From NCBI RefSeq assembly GCF_000264905.1, contig NW_006763132.1, positions 3,040,023 through 3,104,022 of the forward strand: a DNA stretch of 64,000 bases. Reading direction: 5' to 3'. Under the pieces are notes generated by a model. The model was given only the letters and a program-made list of their open reading frames with translations, had not been told where the DNA came from and did not search any database. A program made the translations under genes and the position numbers. Each line of letters begins with the position of its first letter. Position 1 is the stretch's first letter. Positions 25,401-37,165 of the stretch are shown here, piece after piece. Source of the stretch: Stereum hirsutum FP-91666 SS1. Taxonomy: Eukaryota; Basidiomycota; Agaricomycetes; Russulales; Stereaceae.

Positions 25401-28060
25401 TTGCATTCTCGTGTATTAGTTAGGATGCAGGATGCTTCAGCCTCTGATCTCGATTGTCACCGGGAACTCATGCTCCGCTGACTCATTGCAAGTCGTCAAG
25501 TTGATATCCGACCTGTGGAGGATGCCATGAACGTTGGCAGCTGCATAGCCCCGGTGACTGTATTGGGATACAGTCAAGTACCTTCTCAGTCTTATCTGTG
25601 GTTTAATATATTCTGTGTTCATAATCACATATGAGACGTTTACTCCATGAGTTTATGTCCATCTTGTCCATCGCGACCTCTGTCATGATACCCGACTGTC
25701 GTGATCACAGTTCATCTACAGCGATGCTCATCCCGCCGCATCCTCAGAATATCGAGAGACAGCCCTATATCATACTATTGAGTCAGGCCATCATCCAAGG
25801 ACCATGATCACTCTGAGTGTCATTACAGGGCATCTCGGGTTTGACTGGTGGGTATGGGAGTCTGTGACTTACAATGTGCAGACACGGCGAACGGGGCATT
25901 TTTAAGATCAATCCATCGACAAAGCCCTATGAGTCGCTCCAGACTTCAAAGGTTGAAACGAATCGATACCATCGCGAGACACGATGTACAAGAAGAATCG
26001 CTCAGGCTACCACTGTGATCTTCTCTCTTCATTTTCAGCAAAGCCCTAAACCCTCCACATTGATCGTCGCCTCCGCCGTGATGTTCTTATCCTGGGAACA
26101 TGTCGAGCAGATGGCGTTCGGCTCCCTCGACCACGTAGGTTACACTCCAGGAGTGAAAAGGAAGGATGGCATTTCTGAAGCGTGTAGTACGGAGCACGGT
26201 TCGTTTGGGATATCGAATGGTCACCAGCATCTGGACCTTCTTATACTGCAACCGAAATATCTTCCACAGTGCTCCAACGCTAGATAATGATGCGAGACAC
26301 AGAACACCTCACCTCCGGTAGGTAACATCATCGACTCTGCCTAGACTTGCACCACCCCACAAGAACATTGAATCTCTCCGGCACATCTCAGGTTCATTCG
26401 CGTAATAGTATCTTCGACGATAGGTTTATACCTAGCGGAGTTGGAGGACAAAATTTAGATCGTCAACAATATCGTGAACTGAGGAGGTAGAATAAATGAG
26501 AGCGTACCTTCATACAATTACCCGAGGTATAACACAATTCAGAAAGATCGTCAGGCCGACGCTCACTGACCGACAACCTAGTCGCATATACCCGCGTTCG
26601 TGCATATCCCTGTCGAAACTACCGTCAGTCTCCGGTACTAACTCTGAATATCCGGGTAAGTTGAAGCTGAATAAGATGCAGGCGAGCGACGAAAGAGGAG
26701 ATCCAGGATGTAGTCAAGGTAAGGAGTCGACACTACAAATAGGGTTGGACGCACCACTAGGACAAGTCGTCCCATCCACAAACTTCTGTCCGAGATGTAG
26801 AAGGTCGGAGCCTTGGCGGTTGAGGAGCACGGGGTAGGCCAAGGACTGCACGACTGTGGCGAGAAGGGTGACGGTGGCTAAAGAACATGGTTCTTGATGT
26901 TTAAGTGGCGGAAGAAGACAGCAAGGGCGACAAGAAGACAGAGAGGCAAGTGAAGAGGAGTCGTCGCGATATAACCCAACACTGCGAAAACAAGCTCATT
27001 CCAAGATCACATACACCGCACCTCTCCAGCTCACAGGCGACCAACTTCAAGCGCCCGGTCTTCCGAAACCGCACACTGCCTTGAGGTCAGCTGTAAAGGA
27101 GAATAGGAAAGATCCCGACATCAAAGACCAAGCCCAGAGTTTGCTCAATAATAGCGATTGAGTTTCTTGGGTACCATAAGATGTGTGGACCCTGTGGTAG
27201 ATGTTGCGCAGCTTGTCGGCTCGAAGGCGTACAGCATATTGACGTCCGCTTTTGACGGTGGTGTTACCGGAAGACTCGCAGGGTAAGCGTACCAAGGGAT
27301 GTCTCGATGATTCCAAGTTGTTGATCCAAGGCAGGCGCGAAACGCAATTATCCATGACAGGTGCATCCAGCACGAAGGGAAAAGGGTGTCGCGCCCCTCC
27401 GAGACATCACATATAGACTGTCAAGTTATAAACCGTCAGCCTCGGAACGTCAAAGAAAATGAACGAAGAAATACGGAGCATGCCTTGTGTAGCAACAGAG
27501 TGTTTCTTGGAGGGGTTGTTGTCGCGGTAGCTCTCCAGCCGGTTCGAAAGGACGTTAGTACAAGATGTAGAAGGGAACGTGGTCGAGTCTCTGTAGGCAT
27601 GTAGTCTAAGGAAAGGGCTTTACGTGGACTTTCCCCGTGACTAGTTTAACTTCAAAATAGACTCAGAGTCATACGTTTAGAGTGGAATGAGTTCACAAGT
27701 GCTCTGTGCAAGTGATGTATGTGGCGACACGGGGGATGAAGAAACTTGTAGATTGTACCCGGCGGGCCCGGTTCAGAGACGAAGGCAGAGATTATCCTCG
27801 CATTTCCGCGAAATACTAGTAGCGACAACCACAAAGAGCGCATTTAATTTTCCGGATGTATGGATGAGAGTCAGGGGACCTAAGATGTTCTTGCTCCTGA
27901 GTTGAATCTGTTTGTGGTGGCCAAGGAGAACGTTCTTTCGGAAGATTCCGACGGCCGCCACTTCGACTTTACGTCTCTTCCCCGCTTTCATCTCCTTCAC
28001 CTTCCACCGCTCCCACCCTCCTACATCTCTCCTCCTTACCCAAAAAATAAGTCAAAAAAA
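22461..28060. other. 5.6-kb gene desert
   Basis: No gene is supported between ACBP and the Vtc1-type gene. The open frames are short, lack conserved motifs and cannot be joined. The last 100 bp before 28061 are pyrimidine-rich, with an A-rich stretch just before the ATG, typical of a fungal 5' leader. No inverted terminal repeats, tRNA or rRNA features were seen. Confidence 0.5.
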
Positions 28061-29252
28061 ATGGCCAGCACAAACTCTCTACGCCCTACTAACCCTGACA
28101 ACTCTTCGTCCGACGAACATGGCGGTCTAATCCGTCGTTCCTGGCACGCATTGTCCGACGTCCTCACCCCCTTCTCACCTTCCGCTCTCGCTCGTCTGCC
28201 CAAGAACCTCAAACGCCCAGCACGCTATACCCGCGCGGATGCCATACCCGACATTGCAGATGAGGACAGGGAGGAGGACGGGCGAATGCCGACCGTGAGG
28301 GATTATCATTCTATTAATCCGGTGCAGCCTAGGTTGGCGGGGGCGGGGAATGTGAGAGTGCCGAAGAAGATTGCGACGCCGGTGAGGGTGGAGGGCAAGG
28401 TTTGGTTTGCTAATGAGAGGAGTGAGTCTTGTGTTGCACATTGGATGTTGCAGTTGACTTTGGAGAGGTGTTGATGGTATTGGGGCGTTGTGTAGCGTGG
28501 ATCTCATACCTCAACATCTCAATGCTCATCGGGACGCTCTCCATCGCGCTCTTCAATGCCTCAAAAGACGAGATAGCGAAGAATATGGCTTATGCTTACG
28601 CTGCTATCTCCGTCGGAATTATGGTACGTCTCTCCCTTTCTTTCCGCTCCACCGTTGTTCACCTCCGTCCATCCCACACGCCGTTCGGTTCGTTCAGATC
28701 TATGGATATGTAGTCTACCAACACCGTATTACCATGATTCGTCGACGAGATCCAGGTCACTTTGGTGCGTTCTCCCCTCTTGTTCTCTCCGGCGCGAACG
28801 TTCGCATTGATGAAAATTTTCTTCTTTCCTGCTTTTTCGCTTGGCTTGTGCCCCTATCGACCCGTGTGGCCCGCTACGCCACACTTGATTTCACGAACGT
28901 GCGCCCCCTTGATCGTCGATCGCAAACATGAACATGTCAAAAACTTCAACATTCCGATATAAAATAACCTCCGTGATACGTTCAACAGACCAGATCGTCG
29001 GACCTCTGCTCATCAGCGCAGTTCTCTTCATCGCTATCCTCGTCAACTTCATCATTCGGGTTCGCGAGCTGTGCGTATTCCATTCTATCTCATCCCTTGC
29101 TGTTATTTCGTTGGGCTCCCTGTACGATCCGTGGACGATTGAGCTGGAAACTAAGTGCGATGTTCTACTTTTTATTCAGACAACGCCAGAAAGTTCCGAT
29201 CCCGGGCCTTGCGTTCCTCATGCTCACGGGCATCGCAGGACCACAGTCTTGA
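28061..29252 (+). CDS. VTC1: Vacuolar transporter chaperone Vtc1-type protein
   Basis: Small membrane subunit of the VTC complex, which makes polyphosphate and moves it into the vacuole. Five exons fit in phase: 28061-28421, 28496-28623, 28698-28764, 28989-29070 and 29180-29252, giving 236 residues. The C-terminal half is the DUF202-like domain: VRVEGKVWFANERTWISYLN, then three membrane segments (MLIGTLSIALFNAS; YAYAAISVGIMIYGYVVY; LLISAVLFIAILVNFII). The conserved basic loop HRITMIRRRDPGHFD lies between the second and third. Yeast Vtc1 is about 129 residues; here an extra N-terminal arm of about 105 residues (Ser/Pro-rich, then acidic) precedes the domain. A member with only the DUF202 domain and no SPX or catalytic domain fits Vtc1 (S. 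pombe Nrf1) better than Vtc2-4. Confidence 0.9.
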
Positions 29253-30486
29253 ATCCGATAGTCGATTTTCAGTGTTGCGTGCGGGTGGTATATATACAGA
29301 GTTGGATACATGTATGTATGGCAGGATATATGGACAGTTTTTCATTTGCTTTGGGGAGATTTAGGCAGGGGGTCGTTTTGTTTGGATGCTATGGTTCATA
29401 ATGCCATTTGTTTCTTCCATCTTCTGCTCGCTTGATACTTTTTGGTCTCAGTGGTCGTCTCTGATGTTTCCCAGGTGCAGATGCTGCTGATTTAAGCAGG
29501 AAGGTGACGCCAAGACCTGCGATATCTGCATATTGTGGTCCGCAGGACTTCGTCTCCGCGTTGCGTAGGTGGAGAGCCGACGGTACACCGTATCTTCTGT
29601 GTGAATGCCTAGCAGTTACACAGCATGGACTTGGTGTTGTATTCGTGGCAGAAGTCGAGAGAAATGCACGTATATCGTTGAACGCAATGGGCGACGAGGC
29701 GGTCGAAAGGTATGATATGGGGACGCGAGTGATAGGTACGCTCGATGGCGATTTGGGATGCATGCAGCAGTTGCCGAACGATAGTGGTCTCCTCTTTCAC
29801 ACTAATACTCGGAGTCAAGAAGGAAACATAGGATGCTTAAAACCCAAGCATTGAACGTTGAACAGTACGGTGTAGTATGTACATTGTGCAAGCCTAATCG
29901 ACAGCCGCGAGAGCACATACCGTCACCGTCTCGACTTCTCAGAGAACAAACGCTCCGTAGAAAACCTGATACCCCACAAAAGACGAAGGATGTCGGTCCC
30001 CCACAATACGCTCGTCTCCCTCCCGCGTCCCCTCCCCAATCATGAGCGTCTGCCGCAGACGAGCCGGGCGTCGCCTCCTTGAAAGAGAACCCAGCGCAAA
30101 CGGAAGAAAAGCGTACTGTGAGTAGACCCACGCCCCGTAGGACGTGTCTGGTTCAATCAAGGGGACTGGAACGCGGACAAGGAGGCTGAGAGAGCTGGCC
30201 GAGTCCGAACTTTTATGTCCCCAGGGATTTGTTCTGAGGAAAAAGAGGCGGGCGCGGGCGAAGGCGGTTTATATAGGGCGAATTCGGCGATATGTTCGCA
30301 CGGTCGAGTCGGGATGTGGCGTGCCGGAGCGGGTGTGGAAAGGGGCTTTGCTCCTCTCCTCGTGAAATCCAAGTCGATTCTCTCGTGCTTCTCGTTCTTC
30401 TTTGCTTTGTTTTTTCTACGATAACCAGCTTTTTCTGGGGGTATCGACTTGAGCTGAGCTGGGGATATAACTCTAGTCGACTTACT
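29253..30486. other. Intergenic region upstream of the PEX11-type gene
   Basis: Open frames on both strands are short and start without a proper ATG or lack conserved features. CTATATAAAC reads on the minus strand near 30267-30276, followed downstream by a pyrimidine-rich stretch, so a minus-strand transcript toward the Vtc1 gene is possible, but I find no credible protein. On the plus strand GATATAAC near 30465 lies about 20 bp before the PEX11 start codon. Confidence 0.4.
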
Positions 30487-31963
30487 ATGTCTCGTTCAAA
30501 AGCGGGTGCTAACATTGCTCGTCTAAATGACTTGACGCTCGGAGCGTTCTCGAGGGTGCAGCCCTCTGAAACGCTCGACCACCTCATTAGATACCTCAGC
30601 ACTTGGAGCGGTAGCGAGTAAGTATCTCATAAATACTCTATATTTTCGATCTGAAAGCTAATAATATCATGCAGCAAGCTCTTCATGGTGTGCACTCTTT
30701 CCGAGCTACACTCTATGTTTCCGATGTTGAAGCGAGAAATATCTTATGGTCATATAGCTCATTCAATACGGAGTGAAAGTCCTCATTCCTCTACTTCACT
30801 TACGTGCGAGGCTTCAGCACCGCGCGGGCTTTCGCAAGGACACTGTGAGTCATGCAGCCCCGTCGCTCAACAAGATTGCCAGCATCATCGGCGATGCGAG
30901 GATGCTCTGGAGGATATGGGGTCAGTATGTTCGCTATTGATTCCACTCATTGTCTCATCTCTCAAATTCCAGGCCTCCTACCCATTCTCCAATGGCTCGT
31001 CGCTCTCGAGCGCTCCCCTTCACCCACCCGTCGTCTTCTCACGATCGAACGCGCCCAAGGCTGGAGCATGCTCTTCTACTACCCAATGGAGCACTTGTAC
31101 TACCTCCTCTCTCACGACGTCATCCCTTCCTCTATCCCCCTTCCTCTCCCTTTCCTACTCCACACTCGTACCCCAACGGACTATAACCCCGCCTCGCCCA
31201 CATTCTCCCCAACACCAAAAGCCCTCTCCTTCAACCCCGACCCAAATCCCGACCCGCCTCCTTCCTCGCTCCTCAATCCACCAAAACCGCCGACTCTGAA
31301 CCTCGACGCGAATCAATTGGGATTGTGGTCCACGAGGTTTTGGGCTTTGTACGTTCTGTTGCAGTTGGCGCATTTAAGAGAAGATAGGGTGTTGTTGAAG
31401 AGGAGGGCGAAGGCTTTAAGTAAGGAAAAGGGTGTTTCTGTTGCGGGTGGGACTTTGAGCGAGGAGAGGAAGGAGCTCGGAAGGAGATGGGATGCGTGGT
31501 GGAATGAGCTGGCAGTGAATTTGGGGTATTTACCGTTGACGGTGCATTGGTGAGTTTCGCCCCCTTCCTTTCTTTTCTTTACTCCATCTTCACCATCTCC
31601 ACGCGCACAAATTAACGGCTGGGCGATTATGGGATAGGTCACTGGAGAAAGGTCTCTTCAAGAACGACGTACGTATCTCTCCGTTGCACGTAACGCCCTC
31701 GTAGCAAACTTGACTCATAATTCCTGCCCATATAGATCTGGGTCTCCCTTTTCGGTCTCTTCGCCGCCGTAGCATCCTTCCGAAGCGGATGGAAAGCTAC
31801 TGCGCTTCCTCCGTCTGTGGCCCCTCCTCCGCCCTTCAACACGGATGGAACGGAGGAACCGCCTTTGGTCGGGCCTGGTAGTGAACGAGCGCTTAAGGAT
31901 GGGAGCGTTGTTAATGAAGAACTCTGGCAGCTTCGTCCTGGGACACACGAAACGCAAGCTTGA
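30487..31963 (+). CDS. PEX11-family peroxisomal membrane protein
   Basis: Peroxisomal biogenesis factor 11 family; these membrane proteins elongate and divide peroxisomes. Six exons fit in phase: 30487-30617, 30675-30687 (13 nt), 30758-30920, 30973-31549, 31638-31668 and 31736-31963, giving 380 residues. The N terminus has the family signature TLDHLIRYLSTWSGSDKLFML, followed by the LIQYGVKVLIPLLHLRARLQ amphipathic region. Further blocks are IIGDARMLWRIWGLLPILQW, WSMLFYYPMEHLYYLLSHDV, LGLWSTRFWALYVLLQLAHL and, near the C terminus, LGYLPLTVHWSLEKGLFKND and WVSLFGLFAAVASFRSGWK. Length and layout match the longer fungal PEX11C-like branch rather than the short PEX11. A Pro-rich insert of about 50 residues lies in the middle. 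Confidence 0.87.
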
Positions 31964-32639
31964 GGAATACGCAAGATACACGAGTCAGACACGCCTTCGT
32001 ATTGCACTTTGTACACCATTTCTTGGGGTTTATTTGTTCCGTTGGTTCTTTTGCTAACAGTGTATATAACTTATTTGACAGTCAGTCCACAATATATTCT
32101 TGGTATGGCGAGATACCCGATTTCTCCATCATACTGGTTCGAGTCTTCGTCTGGTCTCGGACTTGCGATGGATCAGCAACACCTTTGATTGGGATCGGCG
32201 AAACCGAGTTCGTGCTGCTGATGTGGGCCGAGACTTTTTTTTGGCTCTCAACATCAAAACTTCTTCCATGCCGACACGTCCACGGCCTATGTTGCCCTTC
32301 GTCCACCACAGGACTCGTCCTCTTGCGGTACTCAAGCAACTCAATCGTACCTATTGCTCATTCAAGCCGTTGGCTTGTCTCATTGCGTCGGTTTGCTATC
32401 CTCTTATAGAGTCGTCCTCAAGGCGGTGTGCGGTCTTGAGAGACCGGGCGCTTGAAGTTGATCGCTTGCTTGCTGGCTAGTGATGTGCGGTTTGTGCGCT
32501 CTGCGAGCGAGCATGTGCTCGTCGCCTTGGGTTGTATAAAGACTCATCTTCAGAACATCTTCCCATTTTTCTTTCGAGCGCTATCCAACCTCTTACAGCC
32601 CTAGCCGTCTTCTTTTCTTCGACTCGAACATCAAAAACC
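31964..32639. promoter_or_regulatory. PEX11 3' flank and promoter of the first Cys-rich gene
   Basis: No gene fits here. TATAAA at 32535-32540 lies about 100 bp before the ATG of the first secreted Cys-rich gene and is its likely TATA box. The motif GTGATGTGCGG in the distal promoter (about 32481) recurs upstream of the second copy (about 34210), suggesting the promoter was duplicated with the gene. Confidence 0.55.
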
Positions 32640-33611
32640 ATGTTGTTCAGCCTCGCCACCGCCACTCTCCTCGCGACCATAGCGCGCGCCTCCGTCCCCA
32701 TCCCCGCTCTCCTCAACCGCCAAGACTCTGGCCTGTTGCCTCTCGGACAGAACTGTACGGCGAACGCGGAGTGTCAGAGCGAGAAGTGTTGGCCGGTTAG
32801 TTGGTATTATGGACAGACGGTGTGTTCGCCTAGTCCGGCGGGCGTGGCTTGTACGGATGGGTCGACTTGTATCAGCGGTCAGTCTCATCCTCCTCCCTCT
32901 CCATTTCGTCAGATGACGAGGCTGATGGTTGTGTGCAAATTGACTACATACGGCAGGGGTATGTACGAGTGACGGTGTATGCGACAAGAATACGGGGACG
33001 TCGTTCAGTGAGAACGGGAAGGATGGGCCGTTGTGTTATACGTCGAGTGATTGTTATGGGGGTGCGTGCCTTTTTATTTCCTTTGTACGATATGTGGATT
33101 ATTCTGTTGTTGATGTGATTATTGCCTTCTTCTCGGCATTTCAGACAACTGTATCGCTCCTTTCCTCGGCGGAGGTCAAAACACCCAGGTACGTCCATCT
33201 TACTCTTTCTGTCTGCTAGTAAGGTGTAAGAGGACGATATGCTGACCATAAGTTTTGCATCTAGTGTTTCCCAACTCACGTCGTAAGGCCTCCTCGCCTT
33301 TCCATCCAACCAACCAGCTTGCTTATTCCCCATCATCCCTCAACTATATAGGGAAACTACTGCGACGACCTCACCGGCTGCGTCTCAGGTTCGATCGTCT
33401 GACGCGCTTTTCCCTCTTCCTGCCACATAAGTACAAGTGTCTTACTGATTCACAACTCGTAACAGGGAACTGCGTCAACGCGACCTGCCAGCCAGGAAAT
33501 CACGCAGGTGCTGCTTGCTTCTTCTCAGACGCAAACGCTTGCGATGCTCCGTTCAAGTGCGATGTCGTCGCTATGAGCAGTCCGACGGGGGATTGTATCC
33601 AGAGCCTCTAG
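32640..33611 (+). CDS. Small secreted protein with 20 cysteines (copy A)
   Basis: Predicted extracellular protein of unknown function. Six exons fit in phase: 32640-32877, 32957-33061, 33145-33188, 33265-33282 (18 nt), 33352-33388 and 33466-33611, giving 195 residues. The N terminus (MLFSLATATLLATIARAS) is a typical signal peptide, and NRQDS before the mature part could be a short pro-segment. The mature protein has 20 cysteines with repeated spacing such as C-x5-6-C-x4-C (NCTANAECQSEKCWP) and CYTSSDCYGDNC. All 20 cysteines and every intron position are shared with copy B 1.75 kb downstream, so the two arose by tandem duplication. Paired, they could form ten disulfides. The pattern loosely recalls dickkopf-like or other disulfide-rich modules; no function is assigned. 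Confidence 0.85.
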
Positions 33612-34393
33612 AGGTTCTGGGTTCGTCGAAGTGGCACGGCGTATTGGGTGTCGTCCGAGACAGTTGGGAATCCTGAATCTGCTTCTTGGGCCTTTCATTT
33701 GGTTCTGTCGTTTGTTTGGGTTCGCTGATAGGGTATATAATCTACAGTGATTTCTAAAAAGATACTCTTTTTCTCGGGCACAACGAGGACAGAAACACTC
33801 ATTTATGCCTCAAACACGCAACCCATCCACGGTCTCCTTGCATCTTGGCACTAAAGGGGACTCGTTGAGATATGGGCGCAAGTATGGTCTTTGAGATCTC
33901 GTCGACTACAAAAGAACTATCGATTTCTATCACGTACGGGAACTGCTCTAATAACAATATATGATACTGGGTATGGCACACTGCACTCGCATCCCTTTTA
34001 TGTTATGTTGTCAGTGACTCGACTCTTCTTGTTGGCATCGGACGTACTGCGGATCAGCATTTGCTGAGAGTTGGGATCAGAAGAATGGGGATTTCGGTAT
34101 AGTCAACTCGTGACTCTCGGAATCCTCGACATCAGAGATGGCAAGTGAATTGTTGGCTTGATGTTGACGTCGATATCGTCTCTTTCCTTGTACGAAGTTG
34201 ACTTCGAGGTGATGTGCGGCTTTAGAAGGTTGTCCCTCTGAGACCAAGCCAAGCGCTGATCTGTGCTTGACAGGGCTTGAGCTTGGTGTGACATCTGCGC
34301 TCGAGCAACGCGTTTATTATATAACGCACCTTTGCTAGCTTTGAGCAACGTCTCTGTTCCCAATCACCCACTTCACTCGCAGATCGAATCGCC
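33612..34393. promoter_or_regulatory. Spacer between the Cys-rich genes and promoter of copy B
   Basis: This holds the 3' flank of copy A and the promoter of copy B. TATATAA at 34318-34324 lies about 70 bp before the copy B ATG. GTGATGTGCGG near 34210 repeats a motif found upstream of copy A. No additional gene is seen. Confidence 0.55.
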
Positions 34394-35382
34394 ATGCTCT
34401 TCAGCGTCGCCACCGCCACCCTCATCGCCACCCTCTTCATCACGATCGCACAGGGCTCCCTCCTACCCCTCGGTCAAGATTGTACCACAGACGCAGAATG
34501 TCAGAGCGAGAAATGTTGGCCGAGCAATTGGCATTATGGGCCCACTGTGTGCTCGCCTAATCCAGCGGGCGTTGCATGTGTGGACGGGTCGACTTGTATA
34601 AGTGGTCAGTTTCCTCCTTTGCCGTTGAATGGCGCGTGTTTGAGCGAAGAGATGCTGACATAGCTGGTTGGATGATATGGATATCAATCTGAGTAGAAAA
34701 ATGCACGAGTAAAGGTTTGTGCGACAAGAATCCTGGGACGGCGATTAGTGAGGCTTGGACTGGTCCGTTGTGTTATACGTCGAGTGACTGCTATGGAGGT
34801 AATACTATTATCTTATTCCCTCACGTCATTGATGTTATCTGACTTGAATATCAGAAAACTGTCAGCCAACTTTCATCGGCGAAGGTCCGAACACACAGGT
34901 GAGCTCTCGTACAGCGCTCTGAATTGAGTAAGTGGAGTTGACTCTCTAACAAAACGTATCCAGTGTTTCCCGACTGATGTCGTAAGTCAACCATATTATG
35001 TATATCCGTCCAACCCACCACTCAAAACGGCTTGCCTGATTTTTGCATCATACCTCGAATGTTTTGTAGGGAAACTACTGCGATGACCTTACTGGCTGCA
35101 TCTCAGGTTCGTTTTCCTTCCAGTCCGCCTCACTCCTTCCTCTGTAATAACTTTTCACATCGGAACCTCCTTGACGCTGCAACCAAATCCGGATCAAAAT
35201 GCTACTCTCAAAATGCCACTTGATGTCTAAACGATGCAGGCAGATGCGTCAACGCGACCTGCCTGATAGGGAACTACGGTGGCGCACTATGCTTCACCCT
35301 AGACGGTTGCGAAGCTCCGTTCGTGTGCTCCGTCAGTGCTATGACTAGCCCGACGGGTTATTGTCAGGATTACAACAACTAG
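34394..35382 (+). CDS. Small secreted protein with 20 cysteines (copy B)
   Basis: Tandem paralogue of the gene at 32640. Six exons fit in phase: 34394-34604, 34697-34798, 34855-34898, 34964-34981 (18 nt), 35070-35106 and 35240-35382, giving 184 residues. Exons 3, 4 and 5 have exactly the same lengths (44, 18 and 37 nt) as in copy A, and all intron phases agree. The signal peptide is MLFSVATATLIATLFITIAQ; the NRQDS-like pro-segment of copy A is absent. Shared blocks include ECQSEKCWP, GVACVDGSTCIS (one change from A), PLCYTSSDCYG, GNYCDDLTGC and CVNATC. The DNA between genes and most introns have diverged much more than the exons, suggesting selection on the protein. Confidence 0.85.
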
Positions 35383-35709
35383 TAGAGCAGTGGTCAAAGC
35401 GGCATGGTGCGCGGGAAGAGGCATGATAGGGAGGGTGAATAAATTAAAATTTCGATCTTGGGTAGGTTGGTGTAGGGGCCAGAATATGGAGTCATATTTG
35501 GGTCGTTTCATTATGTTACAATCATTGAGTACAGAATCCTTCTACCATGTAAGTAGAGCCGTCGTGAAATGCAGCTTTCGGGAGAAAGACCTCGGTGAGA
35601 CCTCGGGGTGGGCTGGAGGAATTTGGACCGAGGCCGAGCGTGACGATGGTCCTATGTTAATGGGCAAAGACTAGTCTTGCACCTACGGAGGGGTCGGAGG
35701 CGTTGGCGA
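35383..35709. other. Spacer between copy B and the RecQ/DUF6589 element
   Basis: This 327-bp stretch includes the 3' flank of copy B. I see no gene and no clear target-site duplication next to the inverted repeat that begins at 35710. Confidence 0.5.
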
Positions 35710-35724
35710 CTCGGAGTTTGAATT
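35710..35724. repeat. Left inverted repeat of the RecQ/DUF6589 element
   Basis: CTCGGAGTTTGAATT is found here and, as the exact reverse complement, at 47376-47390. Extending outward by seven bases keeps three more matches, giving 18 of 22. The repeat lies 214 bp upstream of the helicase ATG. Confidence 0.65.
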
Positions 35725-36936
35725 AGCACACGGCCGTGCTGCGGCAGCCACCTGAATTTGAGAGAATTGCGAATTCGCCGCGCGAACGCCACATGGACGA
35801 TAGCTTACGTGACATTTTGAGTCGCGTCGCGTCGCCGCCGTCGCGTTCTGCTTCTCGTCTCTCTTGCCTCGTCGCGTCTCCGGCTCGCTTCAGTGCTGTC
35901 ATTGTCTAGGCTGTGTACATATTATTTATGCATAGATCATGAACCTCGCTCTTTTGAATGGTTCCTCCTCCCAACCTCCTTCTTTGGCCCAAGTCTCTGA
36001 AGTTCTCTGCTCGAGAGCTCAAGTCTCCGCCCTCCGAGAGCAGCAAGAAAAGCCCATCATGTCTCTGGTCACGGGCAATGACACCTTCGTTGTGCTCCCT
36101 ACCGGTGGCGGGAAGACTCTCATTATGCTGGCCCCCCTTGTGATCGCTGATGCTATGGGCCAGCCCGGCAAAGCCTTCATCATTGTTCCGACCAAAATAC
36201 TTGCAGACCAACAGGTGCGTGGGGAAGTATCACATTTGGCAAGCACGTACTAACACTCAACACCCTCTCAGGCTGAAGAGGCTCGCAAGTATGGCCTTCA
36301 CGCACAGTCCATTACCGAAGATACTGTCCGCATAGCGGCCGCTTCTCTGCCCAGTCGTGACTTGTTCCAGGAGTTTGCGAACCAGAGTGGAGTGGCGGTG
36401 GCGATCATGAGCCCGCAGATGATGGGTGGAGATCGGGTCAATAAGTTGATGCAGTCGGAGGCATTCCGAACACTTGTTCGGTGGGTTTTTGGTCGATGAA
36501 TCCCATCTGGTGGACGAGCAGGGTTCGACCTTCATCGTACCATACAAAACTCTTGCATCGTGGAGGTCTCGACTAGGATCCAAGACAGTGTGGGGAGCAT
36601 TTACAGGGACTGCTTCCCGTTCTCGTACGCCCCACATTACAAAAGCACTCGGTTTCATCAATGAAGAGTTTGTATATACTCGCTACCCTATCGACCGTCC
36701 CAATATCAAATATCTCCCCCGTTTTTTCGAGCATCCATTCACGGGCGAAAGCCTTCTCGACTTCACCTTCCTCATACCATTCAATATGTCTTCCTCCCAA
36801 GCCATCGTAAAGACTCTCGTATTCGCAAAGACAATCGAGTACGGAGACCGTATCATTCGATTCCTCGACTACATCATCGCCCTTCGCTTCCCCAGCCTCG
36901 CCAACCGCAGCAAGATCATCATGCCGTACAACTCTC

Positions 36937-36968
36937 ATCAGGAAAAACCCCCCTACCTAAAGGCCCCC
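36937..36968. repeat. AT target duplication and left terminal inverted repeat of nested element
   Basis: AT at 36937-36938 is the target copy. The element begins at 36939 with CAGGAAAAACCCCCC, which matches the reverse complement of the right end (CAGCAAATTCCCCCG) at 11 of 15 bases. Over 30 bases 20 match, including CCTAAA in register. Confidence 0.75.
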
Positions 36969-36969
36969 A

Positions 36970-37165
36970 ATAGTTACTTATATGCACCTATAGGCACCTA
37001 TAGGCAACCATAGGCATAGGTGGATTTAAGCTATGTCCCAAAATATGTTTGCACCTATAGCTGCCTATGGCTGCCTATAGTTGCCTAAACTTGCCTATAG
37101 GTGCCTATTAGGGTCCTATCTAGGGTCCTATTTATTACCCAATAAGCAGCTATAGGCAGCCATTA
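36970..37165. repeat. Left subterminal repeat array
   Basis: Roughly ten to fifteen copies of motifs around CCTATAGGCA, in both orientations and often palindromic (CACCTATAGG, GCCTATAGTTGCC, TGCCTATAGGTG, AGCTATAGGCAGC), in under 200 bp. Such arrays are normal transposase-binding regions in CACTA-like elements; the role here is inferred. Confidence 0.8.

Noticed and set aside
29802..30160. Possible minus-strand gene starting near 30160 after a TATA-like sequence
   Set aside because: No ATG at the start of the frame, no conserved sequence, and no convincing continuation by splicing.
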